Positions 44,589 to 53,417 of a stretch of 64,000 nt of DNA are shown piece after piece. Source of the DNA: Planctomycetaceae bacterium (GTDB lineage: Bacteria; Planctomycetota; Planctomycetia; Pirellulales; Pirellulaceae). Numbering within the stretch: the stretch's first letter is position 1; each line of letters opens with the position of its first letter. The stretch lies in assembly GCA_027487485.1 (NCBI GenBank), contig JAIYDN010000091.1, positions 186,001-250,000 of the forward strand, written 5' to 3'. The notes under the pieces are model-generated. The model was not told where the DNA came from, did not search any database, and saw nothing but the letters and a program-made list of their open reading frames with translations. Made by a program: the position numbers and the translations under genes.

Positions 44589-46877
44589 ATGACACCAACA
44601 ATAGATAGTCAAACTGATAATGCAACTAGTGAATCCCAACCAACTTCCGGTCGCTGGCTGCGGGACTCGACTGGGACATATGAAATCCAGTACGACAAAA
44701 AGGGGAGGCTTCTAAATCGGATCGCGAATCAACTCGTCAGAATCTTTCAGATTCTGTTCGTCATTGTCGGCGGAAAGGCAAATATCGAGTATTGGGTAGA
44801 GTTCGCTGACGCGTACTGCAACGTCAAGGTTCGAATTAGTCACGAAGACTTGTCGGATGAGAAAGCATTTTTACGCTCTGCTCCTGCAGGATTCTCCTTA
44901 GGCACTGGGTTCGGAAAATTTAGTCAGCTTCGAGAGTGCCTAATGTCGGACCTTGCGCATGCAATGCGTACTGCGGTTCTAACCACCTTAGGCTGGTATA
45001 TCTGGAAAGGTGAAACGATTTTTGCCCATGCAGGTGGCATTTGTTCCGCAAGTCCCTACTTTAAAAAGTTGGATCCAACGGACAACGGAACAGCGGAAGT
45101 CCTTGATCTGATTGACATTGACGTAGTGTGTTCCGAAACTCCGATTCTTGCAGGACAAAACAAACCTATATCGGATGTCCTCGTCGAAGTTCCGCCTCAG
45201 CTTGCAAAGTACAAGCTTCTAAAGCCAGACTCAAAGGAGGACGCATGCAACTCTGTTAAATGCGTAATCGAGTTACTTTCCTGCGATATCCCTGCGATTT
45301 ACATCGGTGTAGCTGCGATATTCGCTGCTGTAATACGTGACCCCCGGTATGGTATCTTTCTATATGGTGACACCGGGTCGATGAAAACCGCGTTTGCTAA
45401 GATACTTTTGAGCTTCTTTGTTCCGAACGCTGGTGAAGAAGATTGCGTCTCATTCACATCGACCGCCAATGCGCTTCGAGCGTTTTTTGCGGCGAGTGGC
45501 AATGTCGCCGTGGTGATAGACGATTTCCTAGCAAGAAATGGGCATAGCCAAACTTCTGAAGAGGTCAAAAAAGTAGATGACTTTCTAAGATCTGTCACGA
45601 ATGGTACAGGCAAAGATAGGTGCGGTAGCGACGGTCAACTACGCAGCAGTCCGCGTCCTCGCGGCTTACCAATTTTGACGGGTGAAGAGCTTCCCGATGG
45701 AAGTGAATCTTTGAAGTTGCGAACCATCAACGTGCCAGTAGATAAAACGACGTTTGCAACGCTAACGAATGGCGACCGTCCTAATCACTTCGATCGCTTC
45801 CAAAGTTTGGCCGCCTCTGGGACTTTTTCAAAGGCGATGTATTTCTTCGTCGGGATTCTCGCTGGGAGACTAAACCAAGCAAGGATTTCCCTAAATCTAT
45901 TTTCAACTTGTGCCGAACCTCAACTTCACAGGCGTCTAGCTGATTCGACCTCTGAACTCCTGGCGAGCATGCGAGTCTTTCTCATTTATGCAACTGCATT
46001 CAAAGCATGTTCCGAAGAGGAGGCTGAGACCATCTTTGACCGAACCTGCAGTGCGATTCATTCGATTCGACAGCGTGCTGTTCTAGAATCGGTAGAGAAT
46101 TCGCCGGTAGAAAAATTCCTTATGCTTCTTCGGGAGAGCATGATCGCTAAAAAATGTCACATCGAAGTCGATCGTCCAGATTTGCACAACGAAGAAGACA
46201 ACTTCGTTCCGCTGAAATTACTTGGTTATTCTGAGCATAAAGTAGAGAAAGATCAAGAACGAGACGTGGACGAATCCAATGACGAAATGGTTGCTCCAGA
46301 ATACCAGACTATTCACAAACCCCACGGCAAACCTATCGGTTCTGTCGACCGTTCTAACACTCTGGACCTTACTCCGTCCGCTGCTTTAGAGGCTGCAAAC
46401 ATTTTAGCCAAGAACTGCGGAATGAATCCGCTGCCATCTGCAAAAGTGATAGGAAAGAAGTTGGCTGCAAAAGGATATCTACAAAAGCAGAGTAACGACC
46501 GTAATACCTACAAAATCCGATGTGGAGGTATTACTGTGGACGTCTGGAGAATGGACATCCTGCACTTGTTTGAGGCCGTCATCGACGGATGTGGTTTCGA
46601 AATTGGTTGTCTCACAGACTTGAACGAGGAAGATCGGATAGCAAAGGTAAGAAACTTCAATGAGGAGGCGAGGGTAAAGTTGACCCAAAAGTTTGAGCAA
46701 TGCTTTGAAAGTATATTGAATCCCTTCGTGGAACAAAACGAACGAGCATTGCTACTAACGCCACCGCCATTGCCTGCAGAGTTGCATGCACGTTCGCTCC
46801 CGAAACCTCCGGCAATCAGCCCACCGTATGTTCCAGGGTGGAGCGAGCCTATAGATCTGGACGACTTTTTAACGTGA
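44589..46877 (+). CDS. DUF927-like mobile-element ATPase
   Basis: The 762-residue protein has an excellent AAGGAG ribosome site. A central P-loop (YGIFLYGDTGSMKTAFAKI, about 253-271) is preceded by a segment like the DUF927 N-terminus (LTTLGWYIWKGETIFAHAGG). An acidic Walker B-like strand (VAVVIDDFLARNG) and a sensor region (GLPILTGEEL) follow. DUF927 and related ATPases occur in plasmids, phages and integrative elements as primase/helicase-type replication proteins. The C-terminus (about 600-700) looks like a winged helix (AANILAKNCGMNPLPSAKVI). With the HTH gene before it, I read this as the replication or maintenance module of the island. Confidence 0.65.
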   Translation: MTPTIDSQTDNATSESQPTSGRWLRDSTGTYEIQYDKKGRLLNRIANQLVRIFQILFVIVGGKANIEYWVEFADAYCNVKVRISHEDLSDEKAFLRSAPAGFSLGTGFGKFSQLRECLMSDLAHAMRTAVLTTLGWYIWKGETIFAHAGGICSASPYFKKLDPTDNGTAEVLDLIDIDVVCSETPILAGQNKPISDVLVEVPPQLAKYKLLKPDSKEDACNSVKCVIELLSCDIPAIYIGVAAIFAAVIRDPRYGIFLYGDTGSMKTAFAKILLSFFVPNAGEEDCVSFTSTANALRAFFAASGNVAVVIDDFLARNGHSQTSEEVKKVDDFLRSVTNGTGKDRCGSDGQLRSSPRPRGLPILTGEELPDGSESLKLRTINVPVDKTTFATLTNGDRPNHFDRFQSLAASGTFSKAMYFFVGILAGRLNQARISLNLFSTCAEPQLHRRLADSTSELLASMRVFLIYATAFKACSEEEAETIFDRTCSAIHSIRQRAVLESVENSPVEKFLMLLRESMIAKKCHIEVDRPDLHNEEDNFVPLKLLGYSEHKVEKDQERDVDESNDEMVAPEYQTIHKPHGKPIGSVDRSNTLDLTPSAALEAANILAKNCGMNPLPSAKVIGKKLAAKGYLQKQSNDRNTYKIRCGGITVDVWRMDILHLFEAVIDGCGFEIGCLTDLNEEDRIAKVRNFNEEARVKLTQKFEQCFESILNPFVEQNERALLLTPPPLPAELHARSLPKPPAISPPYVPGWSEPIDLDDFLT

Positions 46878-47018
46878 GGCAAATGCCTCAAGCCGCCACC
46901 AAATCTGACCACCCTCAGACTTTGCTGCCATGCTGAGAGGTTAATTTGGCGCGCAATCTGTATTGGTAGTGGAGCTTTTGGACCGTTCGCAAAAACATCT
47001 TTAACATCGAGTATTCTA

Positions 47019-47648
47019 ATGAAAAAACAAAAGTATTACGTGGTATGGGTTGGCCGGGCATTGGGAGTTTTTAATACTTGGGAGGAATGCCAACAATCGA
47101 TCAGCGGTTTCCCGGGTGCTAAGCACAAGGCTTTTGATTGCCCTAAAGAAGCCCAAGCGGCTCTCAGCGATGGCTGGGAAATGCACTGGGGTAAAGCGGC
47201 AATTACTGAAACCGGTTCAAAACCCGATGGGCTCTGCTTATGTGTTGGTGCTGCTTGGAACGTGGAAACGCGGGTGTTGAAGTATTGTGGTGTTTTGCAT
47301 CCAGAATGGGCTTCCACTTTTCATCTAAATTCAATTCCCGGTGCAACGAACAATATTGGCGAGTTTTTGGCAATTGTGTACGCACTTGCCTGGTTGAAAG
47401 AACAAGGGATATCCGCTCCGGTGTACTCGGATAGTATAACCGCTCTGTCTTGGGTGCGTCGTAAATCCGTTCAGTCGTGCGCAGTCGGTTCAGCCCACGC
47501 TTCTGCAAAAGTCGAAAAGATGATTGCCCATTCTCTAAAGTGGCTTAATGACAACACAGACCACAATCCTGTTTGCAAGTGGAACACTTCAGAGTGGGGA
47601 GAGAATCCTGCACATTTCGAAAGGCGGCCATTAGAAGGCTTCGCGTAA
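47019..47648 (+). CDS. Viroplasmin-RNase H protein lacking two catalytic Asp
   Basis: The 209-residue protein has an N-terminal viroplasmin/caulimovirus-type domain (KYYVVWVGRALGVFNTWEE, then FPGAKHKAF) and a C-terminal RNase H type 1 fold. Of the D-E-D-D set, Glu115 (NNIGEFLAIV) and Asp138 (VYSDSITALSW) are kept. The first Asp is Gly77 (CVGAAWN) and the last is His199 (ENPAHFERR), where family members have VDAA and PADF. Cleavage activity should be lost; binding of RNA/DNA hybrids may remain. A clean start and no frame break show the gene is not obviously decayed. Confidence 0.8.
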   Translation: MKKQKYYVVWVGRALGVFNTWEECQQSISGFPGAKHKAFDCPKEAQAALSDGWEMHWGKAAITETGSKPDGLCLCVGAAWNVETRVLKYCGVLHPEWASTFHLNSIPGATNNIGEFLAIVYALAWLKEQGISAPVYSDSITALSWVRRKSVQSCAVGSAHASAKVEKMIAHSLKWLNDNTDHNPVCKWNTSEWGENPAHFERRPLEGFA

Positions 47649-48296
47649 AGGGTTCAAAGTTGAGTCTGTAATTCGAAATCTAGATTGGAAAGGTCTGGAA
47701 GTGTAATTTCGAGAGCATGTTACAGCATGTGAGTCCAATCAATTTGGACGATCCGGTCTTTCCTATCGGGTGTTTCCTCACCTGACGATTTCCTTCTTTG
47801 GAACAACGGTCTCGCGATCAAAAACTAGAGTATGCTGGCTAGCCAGACTTAAGTGACTTAAGTCCGTTCGTTCGCGGCGAATTGATTTGCCCAAAAGGAC
47901 TCACTAAGGAAGCTAGAAATTGACCATGGCACGCCGCAAAAGCCAGCTACTTTTGACGCATCAAAGTACTCGCTTCATTCCTCCGGATCCTACTCCATGT
48001 TGCGGGATCCGAAACACTTCAAACCACGTTATGTCAAGCAACTAGCTATGATGTGCAAATATGTTGGCAAACGTTTACTTCGCCTTAACGAATCAATCTT
48101 TATTTGACATGTCTGACTCAGAAGTTTAACGGGAAAGTTTCCTGCTCAACTTCGCTGAATAGCTTCGCCGCAACACAAGATGCAATTGAATGCGGTTTCC
48201 CATTCAGCCATTTCAGGAGTCAGCAATCGCGGAAAAGGAGCATTCCAATCTCTAGATGCAACTAGTTTTGCATCAACGCAATGATGATACAGAGGT
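47649..48296. other. Intergenic stretch without a supported gene
   Basis: About 650 bp. GACTTAAGTGACTTAAGTC (around 47847-47865) contains two AAGT/ACTT palindromes. A 39-codon ATG frame at 47926 (MARRKSQLLLTHQS) has no family support. Stops are frequent in all frames. Confidence 0.35.
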
Positions 48297-49301
48297 GTGA
48301 AATCTCCATTGAGAAAATTCCAACGTCCAAGAAATTGTATTCGAAATGGCTACAATGGCGATGATCCGTTGAGAGACTTTCGATCTCCGGATTTAGGGTT
48401 TCTCAACCGCTGGAACTTACAACAAAAAATGTCACCCTTTTCAACCAACACACGCCTTGAGAGTTACCTGGATTTGCAAAAGCGGATGTTGCAAACGCTG
48501 AACGGCGATTCCCTATTCGCATCACTAGGTCGCTCCGGTTTGCCAAGTCAGGCACAAATAGTACTTTACGGATTGGGGGTACGCCAAATACGCTTTTTGA
48601 ATTCTGTGATGCAATTGGGGATGAACTTGCAGGCCGAACAGGCCACGGTTCTTTCGAGATCGATCTTCGAGACCACATTGATTGTTGGGTTCATTACCAA
48701 GCCAGGCTGGTGTCTGAAAATTAAGAGCTCCAACTACAACAAGTGGTTTAATACCAAGAGAACCAAAGACATTTGGCTGCGTCCCACTTACGAAGAAAGG
48801 GCAGACCTTTATGCCGCTCATGTCGTGAACCAAAACAAGAGGCGCGTAAGCTTCTGCAAAGACACCCATGGTCTAAAACATATCGGAAAAGCCCATGAGA
48901 AACTGGGCAACCGTAGAGTGGAAGATGCGAGCGAATTGAGGGTCTCAAAGGTTTGGAGATTCGTCATGAAGAGTTCGAAGAGTTTTTGTGGCATGAATAC
49001 GGAGGGACTCGCAAAGAGTCTAGGACCCGATTTCAGACGCTGGTACGCAGCCTTTTATGGTAAGCAGTCTGAGGCCGTGCACTCGGTCGATTTTGATAAA
49101 TTCCTGGACCTCAGTCCCAATATGACCATGACGCCCCTTTGGCATTCTGGCGAAATGCAAACCGCGGCAGTGATGCATACAGCGATGACAATGTTCCTTA
49201 CGTTCATGCTCGTCATAGATAAGTGGCACGACATCGGTATCGCGATGAGAACGGCACTTAGCTCTCATTCGGATGAACTACTACAACTATCGGCAAGTTA
49301 G
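48297..49301 (+). CDS. DUF5677-like protein
   Basis: The 334-residue protein is mostly helical. The segment GMNLQAEQATVLSRSIFETTLIVGFI resembles the core of DUF5677, a family of uncharacterised proteins common in islands, with HSVDFDKFLDLS and AAVMHTAMTMFLTFMLVIDKW as later helices. The start is unsure: GTG at 48297 gives the full frame, while ATG at 48429 would give 290 residues; neither has a good ribosome site. It stands alone before the minus-strand defence genes. Confidence 0.5.
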   Translation: MKSPLRKFQRPRNCIRNGYNGDDPLRDFRSPDLGFLNRWNLQQKMSPFSTNTRLESYLDLQKRMLQTLNGDSLFASLGRSGLPSQAQIVLYGLGVRQIRFLNSVMQLGMNLQAEQATVLSRSIFETTLIVGFITKPGWCLKIKSSNYNKWFNTKRTKDIWLRPTYEERADLYAAHVVNQNKRRVSFCKDTHGLKHIGKAHEKLGNRRVEDASELRVSKVWRFVMKSSKSFCGMNTEGLAKSLGPDFRRWYAAFYGKQSEAVHSVDFDKFLDLSPNMTMTPLWHSGEMQTAAVMHTAMTMFLTFMLVIDKWHDIGIAMRTALSSHSDELLQLSAS

Positions 49302-49427
49302 CAGTTAGGCCAAGCAGTTAGGTCACATCGTAAGGCCTTGTTCTCGCCGCAGTTCTACTTCGGTAAACGCTGTTGAACAACTTTCGTGGAACGGGTTATT
49401 TGTCGTGACTCCAGCTAAAACCAAGTA

Positions 49428-49889
49428 TCAACTCTTGTTAGGGGAAACGAATGGGTAAAACCAAGTTGGATTGGGCTGTTGAGTTGGTTTTAGTAGCTTC
49501 TTTAGGCGTTTCGGATTTTTAAGAGTCCAGCCATATTGGCCATCGTCCAATTCTTCGCAGTCATCAATCTCTACTGTACCAACGATGAGACCTCTCGGCA
49601 GGTCGTCAATCTCGAATCCAACTTCGTCGATGATCTCCAGCTCATCGTACTTCGGGTAGCGCCCAAGACTCGCATATAAATACACGGTATCGCGGATGTT
49701 TGTTGGTTTGCCGCGAAACTCAATTGTTTTTTCGCCTCGCATGATTTGCTCGGCCCATGGTTGGCGGATGCTCAGTGCTCGCATCGCAATGTCGGCATCC
49801 TCTCGTCCTCCAACTGCGGGCTCTCGCTTGACGGGTTCTTTGGCTTTACCTGTAGACTTTGACTTTGTTGAGGTTTTTTTGGCGGGCAT
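49428..49889 (-). CDS. ASCH-domain (PUA-like fold) protein
   Basis: From the ATG at 49889 (GAAAGG seven bases upstream) the product is 153 residues. A Lys-rich N-terminal tail (MPAKKTSTKSKSTGKAKEPV) leads to an ASCH domain: ALSIRQPWAEQIMRGEKTIEFRG, VYLYASLGRYPKY, GLIVGTVEIDDCEEL and WFYPF. ASCH/EVE/PUA-fold proteins bind RNA or modified nucleotides. It is 107 bp downstream of the E2-like gene on the same strand and could be the last gene of the CBASS transcript; its part in defence is unproven. Confidence 0.78.
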   Translation of the reverse strand: MPAKKTSTKSKSTGKAKEPVKREPAVGGREDADIAMRALSIRQPWAEQIMRGEKTIEFRGKPTNIRDTVYLYASLGRYPKYDELEIIDEVGFEIDDLPRGLIVGTVEIDDCEELDDGQYGWTLKNPKRLKKLLKPTQQPNPTWFYPFVSPNKS

Positions 49890-49995
49890 ATACGGGCCTT
49901 TCATGCCTGAAGTTGAAAAGTTGGTTTGATTGAGGAAATGAATTTAAAAGATCCAGTCAGGATACCATATCAATGCGTAATCCATGGGTGAAACG

Positions 49996-50679
49996 CTAAC
50001 GCTCGATGTTCTTTCGCATTCCGCTTGAAATCGTTTTGTATTGGTCGCGAAACCACAATCGCCCAAGTGTGGATCGAAGCTTGTTTACGATTCGATTGTG
50101 GCATCGCCCAAGTCGCTTCCTGCTTCCACAAGGGCAATTTTGGTGATTCGCCTTACGCCTAGGACGACCAGTAAGTCGTAGCAACTCCTTTGCCACCTCT
50201 TGTGATCCAACACCGTAAATATCCATGAAGTCATCAATGATACCTCTTCTCCCGTGTTCGAGTTCTCCGAACGGTAGGGGTTTTGCTTGTTCATGCAACA
50301 CAAACGCATAAAGATATGGGATGACACATTTTTCGATAAACGAGCGAAGTTTTGGGTCTTGGTGAACAATCAATTTCTGTCGAGTCGGTGAGCCAAGACA
50401 TAGAGCGCCACATTGCAATCGATGAAAGTCTTTGGGGATCCGATTGCCCAATGGAGTAACCAACGGGATTGTGTGGGGGTGGTCGATCAAAAACTCAATC
50501 TTCAATTCAAACGAATCGGTTACCGCGTCGTGGTCCGGCTTCATTGCATTGAAGTCCAGCCACCCTGAAAGCGTTAGGATGTTCGAATTGGTTGGAAGGA
50601 TCGACAGTCCTGGAAATGTGCTCAATGCTCCTGGGATATCCCATTGTTCGATATTCCCTGATGTATAGGACGCGATCAT
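49996..50679 (-). CDS. E2-like protein with SEC-C tail (CBASS type II-short ancillary)
   Basis: From the ATG at 50679, which overlaps the CD-NTase stop by 4 bp (ATGA), the product is 227 residues. The first 130 have a UBC/E2-type outline: strand FELKIEFLIDHPHTIPLV, then NRIPKDFHRLQCGALCLGSP with the likely catalytic Cys94 (Cys90 nearby), then a helical end. The C-terminus carries a SEC-C zinc motif (NCPCGSRKRLGRCHN). No E1-like or JAB-type gene is present, so the system fits the E2-only CBASS type, where an E2-like enzyme acts directly on the cyclase. The SEC-C tail is an unusual addition. Confidence 0.75.
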   Translation of the reverse strand: MIASYTSGNIEQWDIPGALSTFPGLSILPTNSNILTLSGWLDFNAMKPDHDAVTDSFELKIEFLIDHPHTIPLVTPLGNRIPKDFHRLQCGALCLGSPTRQKLIVHQDPKLRSFIEKCVIPYLYAFVLHEQAKPLPFGELEHGRRGIIDDFMDIYGVGSQEVAKELLRLTGRPRRKANHQNCPCGSRKRLGRCHNRIVNKLRSTLGRLWFRDQYKTISSGMRKNIER

Positions 50680-51839
50680 TTCCCCCAAGGCCTCGGAGCA
50701 TTTGGGATTACCAACGGTGCTGGTGAACTGACACGAATTGCAGGTCCAACCGAGGATCGTCGTATTCCGACCTGGTCATCGTCCAATCGAATCTTAAGAC
50801 TCTTCGTGATTGATTCTTGGAGCCGTTCACCTTCCAATTGTCCTAGCAGTCTGTCGATATCCGCAACCAGCTGCATATGCCAAAGCCTAAATGCATTTTC
50901 GTACGCGGGATCGCTTGCCCAACGATCAGCAAAATCTTCCTTGGGATTAACTGGATTCTGAATTCGCGGCTTCTGATCGCTGATAAAGTTTGGCATTCTC
51001 AAAGCGATGTCCTTAACGGCCAAGCCGATTTCCGACTGTCCTCGGTAGGCGTGGGTCGCAAGCGTTGTGATGATCATTGAGATCGGTGCATAGGTCGCAT
51101 CGTCTTGGAACATAACGTCTCGATGACGCTTGAGAATCTGAATTGCGCGTTGCAGTACAGTCTTCCATTCATAAGGTGGAATCTCCTCAATCGATGCATA
51201 GCTCCGATTGACGACCATTTCTTCAAGTCGACGTCTTGCGAACGGGCGTGTTTTCGCTTCGAACCATCGCGCAAAGCCTCGCGGATTACTGCTGTACCAA
51301 TCAGCAGCAATCTTTTTGTAGTTCTTGTGTCGATTGTCAGTAATCGCGATCTCGTGCTCAGCAAATTCAAATGGAACCATTAGCCTAAGGCGTTCATTGA
51401 TTGCATCCATGCTGTTCGGAATCCCCGGAAGTATGTCCATGTGGAAACTTACACCATCTGCATAGTTGAGCCTCCAGCAGCGAGGTTTCTCGGATGCTTC
51501 CTCGTTGAAGTTCATCGCTTTGGCGTACGCTTTTATCTCCTCGCCTAGAAGCAACTTGACTTCCTCTTGTGTTACCTTGGTTATCGATAGATCAAAGGTA
51601 CAAACCAAGTCTAAGTCATAGTAGCCGTCCTCGTGAATTGGACGAATTACCGTGCCATATCGAAACGAACCTTGAGGGTACACCTCAGGCTTCAATCCTA
51701 AGACGCTTGAATTATCACGAAGCAACCAATCTTCAAGTGAGCAAGCTCGATCAAGTGCTTTCCGGTAATAGGACTCCGGAATATCCAATTCCTCGACGAT
51801 CGACTCAAGCAACCGTTCACGGTTAATGTAATGATTCAT
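50676..51839 (-). CDS. CD-NTase (CBASS nucleotide cyclase)
   Basis: The 387-residue protein has the polymerase-beta-type nucleotidyltransferase active site: Gly57-Ser58 (YPQGSFRYGTVIRP), Asp75-x-Asp77 (GYYDLDLVC) and Asp135 (SFHMDILPG). The C-terminal helical part follows (WKTVLQRAIQILKRHRDVMF). Such enzymes make cyclic oligonucleotides after phage sensing and activate the effector. The C-terminus reads NAPRPWGK with a Gly next to last, which matters because type II cyclases are conjugated through their C-terminus. It lies 11 bp after the phospholipase gene. I did not assign a clade. Confidence 0.88.
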   Translation of the reverse strand: MNHYINRERLLESIVEELDIPESYYRKALDRACSLEDWLLRDNSSVLGLKPEVYPQGSFRYGTVIRPIHEDGYYDLDLVCTFDLSITKVTQEEVKLLLGEEIKAYAKAMNFNEEASEKPRCWRLNYADGVSFHMDILPGIPNSMDAINERLRLMVPFEFAEHEIAITDNRHKNYKKIAADWYSSNPRGFARWFEAKTRPFARRRLEEMVVNRSYASIEEIPPYEWKTVLQRAIQILKRHRDVMFQDDATYAPISMIITTLATHAYRGQSEIGLAVKDIALRMPNFISDQKPRIQNPVNPKEDFADRWASDPAYENAFRLWHMQLVADIDRLLGQLEGERLQESITKSLKIRLDDDQVGIRRSSVGPAIRVSSPAPLVIPNAPRPWGK

Positions 51840-51850
51840 TTTGCAATCCC

Positions 51851-52813
51851 TTATGCAGCAGAAGTTGAGTTGAGTTGACGAAATGATGCGTCCGGAACCT
51901 GATGATTCCCGAACACTGACGTGAAGGTTGGCGCAAATTTGCGAGCCTCATGTGAAGCCTCAGCGAGCAGTTCGTCTTCACTGAGCTTATCTAGTGCGAA
52001 AAGTCCGTCCGGTACCATCGGATCAAGTCGAATTGCCCGTTCAGTCGACAAGAGCAATTGAGCCTGCCCCTGAACTCCGTGACTCTGGCCTCGAAGTGCT
52101 GCATCGACCCCCATCTTTCGCCAATGCCACCATCCACCGCAGTCGAGCTTTCTCGATTTTTTGGAAATGGAGTTCGTAGTACCAAGGCTCAAAGTTGAAA
52201 TGGAGTCCAATGGTACATTGAGTAAGCTGACAGCTTCTACGATGCCAACCATTGTTGGGTTGTTGGCCCAGAGTCCGCCGTCAACCAGTCGCATTCCATC
52301 AACATGGTGGCAACAAGGGAAATAGGTAGGCGCGGCACTCGTTGCCAATGCAACCTTCCAAACGGGAACTTTGCCGTCGGTTGTGAGTCGTTTATGGTGC
52401 GGAGTCTTAAAGACGTAAACCTCGTCTTTTGCGAGATTGTACGAAGGGATGACTAGTCGACGTTTGCTGTCGGCGATTACTTGATCGCCGAAATGCTTCT
52501 TTAAAGCCGCCATTAGTGGATCCTGCGAAAACTTGCTCCGCATGCTCCATTTAAGAGATGTCCAAATGGGCGTTTTCCGAAAAATCTTTGGGCCTTCGGA
52601 CACGTAAAAATGGACGATCTCCCGTGGCCTCATCCCCATCCCAAGTCCGAGAGCGATGATCCCGCCCGTTGATGTTCCGGTAATCAAGTCGAAATGATCT
52701 ACGACACGAGTCCCGAGCGATTCCTCTATCTTCGCCAGCAAAGCGGCTGAAAAGAGTCCTTTTATCCCGCCGCCATCCAGCGACAAAATCTGAAATTTCC
52801 CTGCCTTTTCCAT
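51851..52813 (-). CDS. CapV-like patatin phospholipase (CBASS effector)
   Basis: From the ATG at 52813 (GGAGG ten bases upstream) the product has 320 residues. All patatin features are present: the oxyanion loop LSLDGGGIKGLFSA, nucleophile Ser48 in ITGTSTGGIIALG, and Asp178 in RLVDGGLWANNP, with ATSAAPTYFPCC between. CapV-type effectors are activated by the cyclic nucleotide and degrade membrane phospholipids, killing the infected cell. It is the first gene of the minus-strand operon. The longer open frame adds 32 residues with no conserved features. Confidence 0.9.
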   Translation of the reverse strand: MEKAGKFQILSLDGGGIKGLFSAALLAKIEESLGTRVVDHFDLITGTSTGGIIALGLGMGMRPREIVHFYVSEGPKIFRKTPIWTSLKWSMRSKFSQDPLMAALKKHFGDQVIADSKRRLVIPSYNLAKDEVYVFKTPHHKRLTTDGKVPVWKVALATSAAPTYFPCCHHVDGMRLVDGGLWANNPTMVGIVEAVSLLNVPLDSISTLSLGTTNSISKKSRKLDCGGWWHWRKMGVDAALRGQSHGVQGQAQLLLSTERAIRLDPMVPDGLFALDKLSEDELLAEASHEARKFAPTFTSVFGNHQVPDASFRQLNSTSAA

Positions 52814-52866
52814 GACCAACAGTCCTCCATTAACGAAAAGTCGCGAGTCGTCAAAGCACAATGCTT

Positions 52867-52957
52867 GTTCAACTATAACGAATATAGCAGCATTCCCAAT
52901 TAAGTTCAACTACGGGCGAACAGGACTGTTGTCGCAACGAATCCGCCATGGTACGAT
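52867..52957. promoter_or_regulatory. Divergent promoters with paired 9-bp boxes
   Basis: On the minus strand, TTGAAC (52904-52909), a 17-bp spacer and TATATT (52881-52886) form a good promoter for capV. TAGTTGAAC occurs twice on that strand, at 52904-52912 over the -35 and at 52867-52875 at the expected +1. On the plus strand, TTGTCG (52929-52934), a 17-bp spacer and TACGAT (52952-52957) would start RNA at about the ATG of the XRE gene, which has no ribosome site. Repressor boxes and a leaderless message are inferred. Confidence 0.6.
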
Positions 52958-52963
52958 TTGGAA

Positions 52964-53416
52964 ATGGCAGCAAAAAAAGTGGAAAATAAAATCGAACCGT
53001 CACCCTTATCCCGGTTGTCGCAAAACATTCGTGCGGCGCGACTCGCCGCTGGCTTAACGTTGGAACAGTTAGCGGGCGAATCAGGAATCTCCAAAACCTA
53101 CCTTTGGGAATTGGAGAACGACGAGAGCGGCCAGAAACGCCCATCGGCGGAAATACTGCTCAAGGTTGCGAACATCCTTAAGACGACCATCGCAGATTTG
53201 ATGGGGCTACCCTCGGTTCAAGTCAACAAAGCCAAAGTCGAAGTGAGTCCATCGCTAATTGAGTTCCGCGACATGATGGTGACAATGGAAACACCGCTCT
53301 CCGATGAAGACCTCCAATCGCTGGCCTCGACTCGTTTTCGAGGTGGGCAGCCAACATCCAAAGAAGGCTGGTACGATCTCTACTCGGCATTGAAACGGGC
53401 GACTGGAAGGAAGTGA
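52964..53416 (+). CDS. XRE-family regulator (CapH-like)
   Basis: The 150-residue protein from the ATG at 52964 has an N-terminal Cro/cI helix-turn-helix (LSQNIRAARLAAGLTLEQLA, then GESGISKTYLWELENDE and SAEILLKVANILKTTIADLMG). A C-terminal extension follows (about 85-150, SLIEFRDMMVTMETPLSDED). It is one base ahead of the metallopeptidase gene and divergent from capV. XRE-metallopeptidase pairs of this type (CapH-CapP) control CBASS operons, with the protease cutting the repressor upon DNA damage; the pairing and place support that reading here. It may also regulate its own operon, which includes the SNF2/type III genes. Confidence 0.82.
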   Translation: MAAKKVENKIEPSPLSRLSQNIRAARLAAGLTLEQLAGESGISKTYLWELENDESGQKRPSAEILLKVANILKTTIADLMGLPSVQVNKAKVEVSPSLIEFRDMMVTMETPLSDEDLQSLASTRFRGGQPTSKEGWYDLYSALKRATGRK

Positions 53417-53417
53417 A

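Noticed and set aside
47926-48045. 39-codon frame MARRKSQLLL...
   Set aside because: It is short, has no family and lies in a stop-rich region.
49428-52813. Full type II CBASS with E1/E2 fusion (Cap2) and JAB protease (Cap3)
   Set aside because: Neither an E1-type adenylation domain nor a JAMM motif is found; only an E2-like protein is present.
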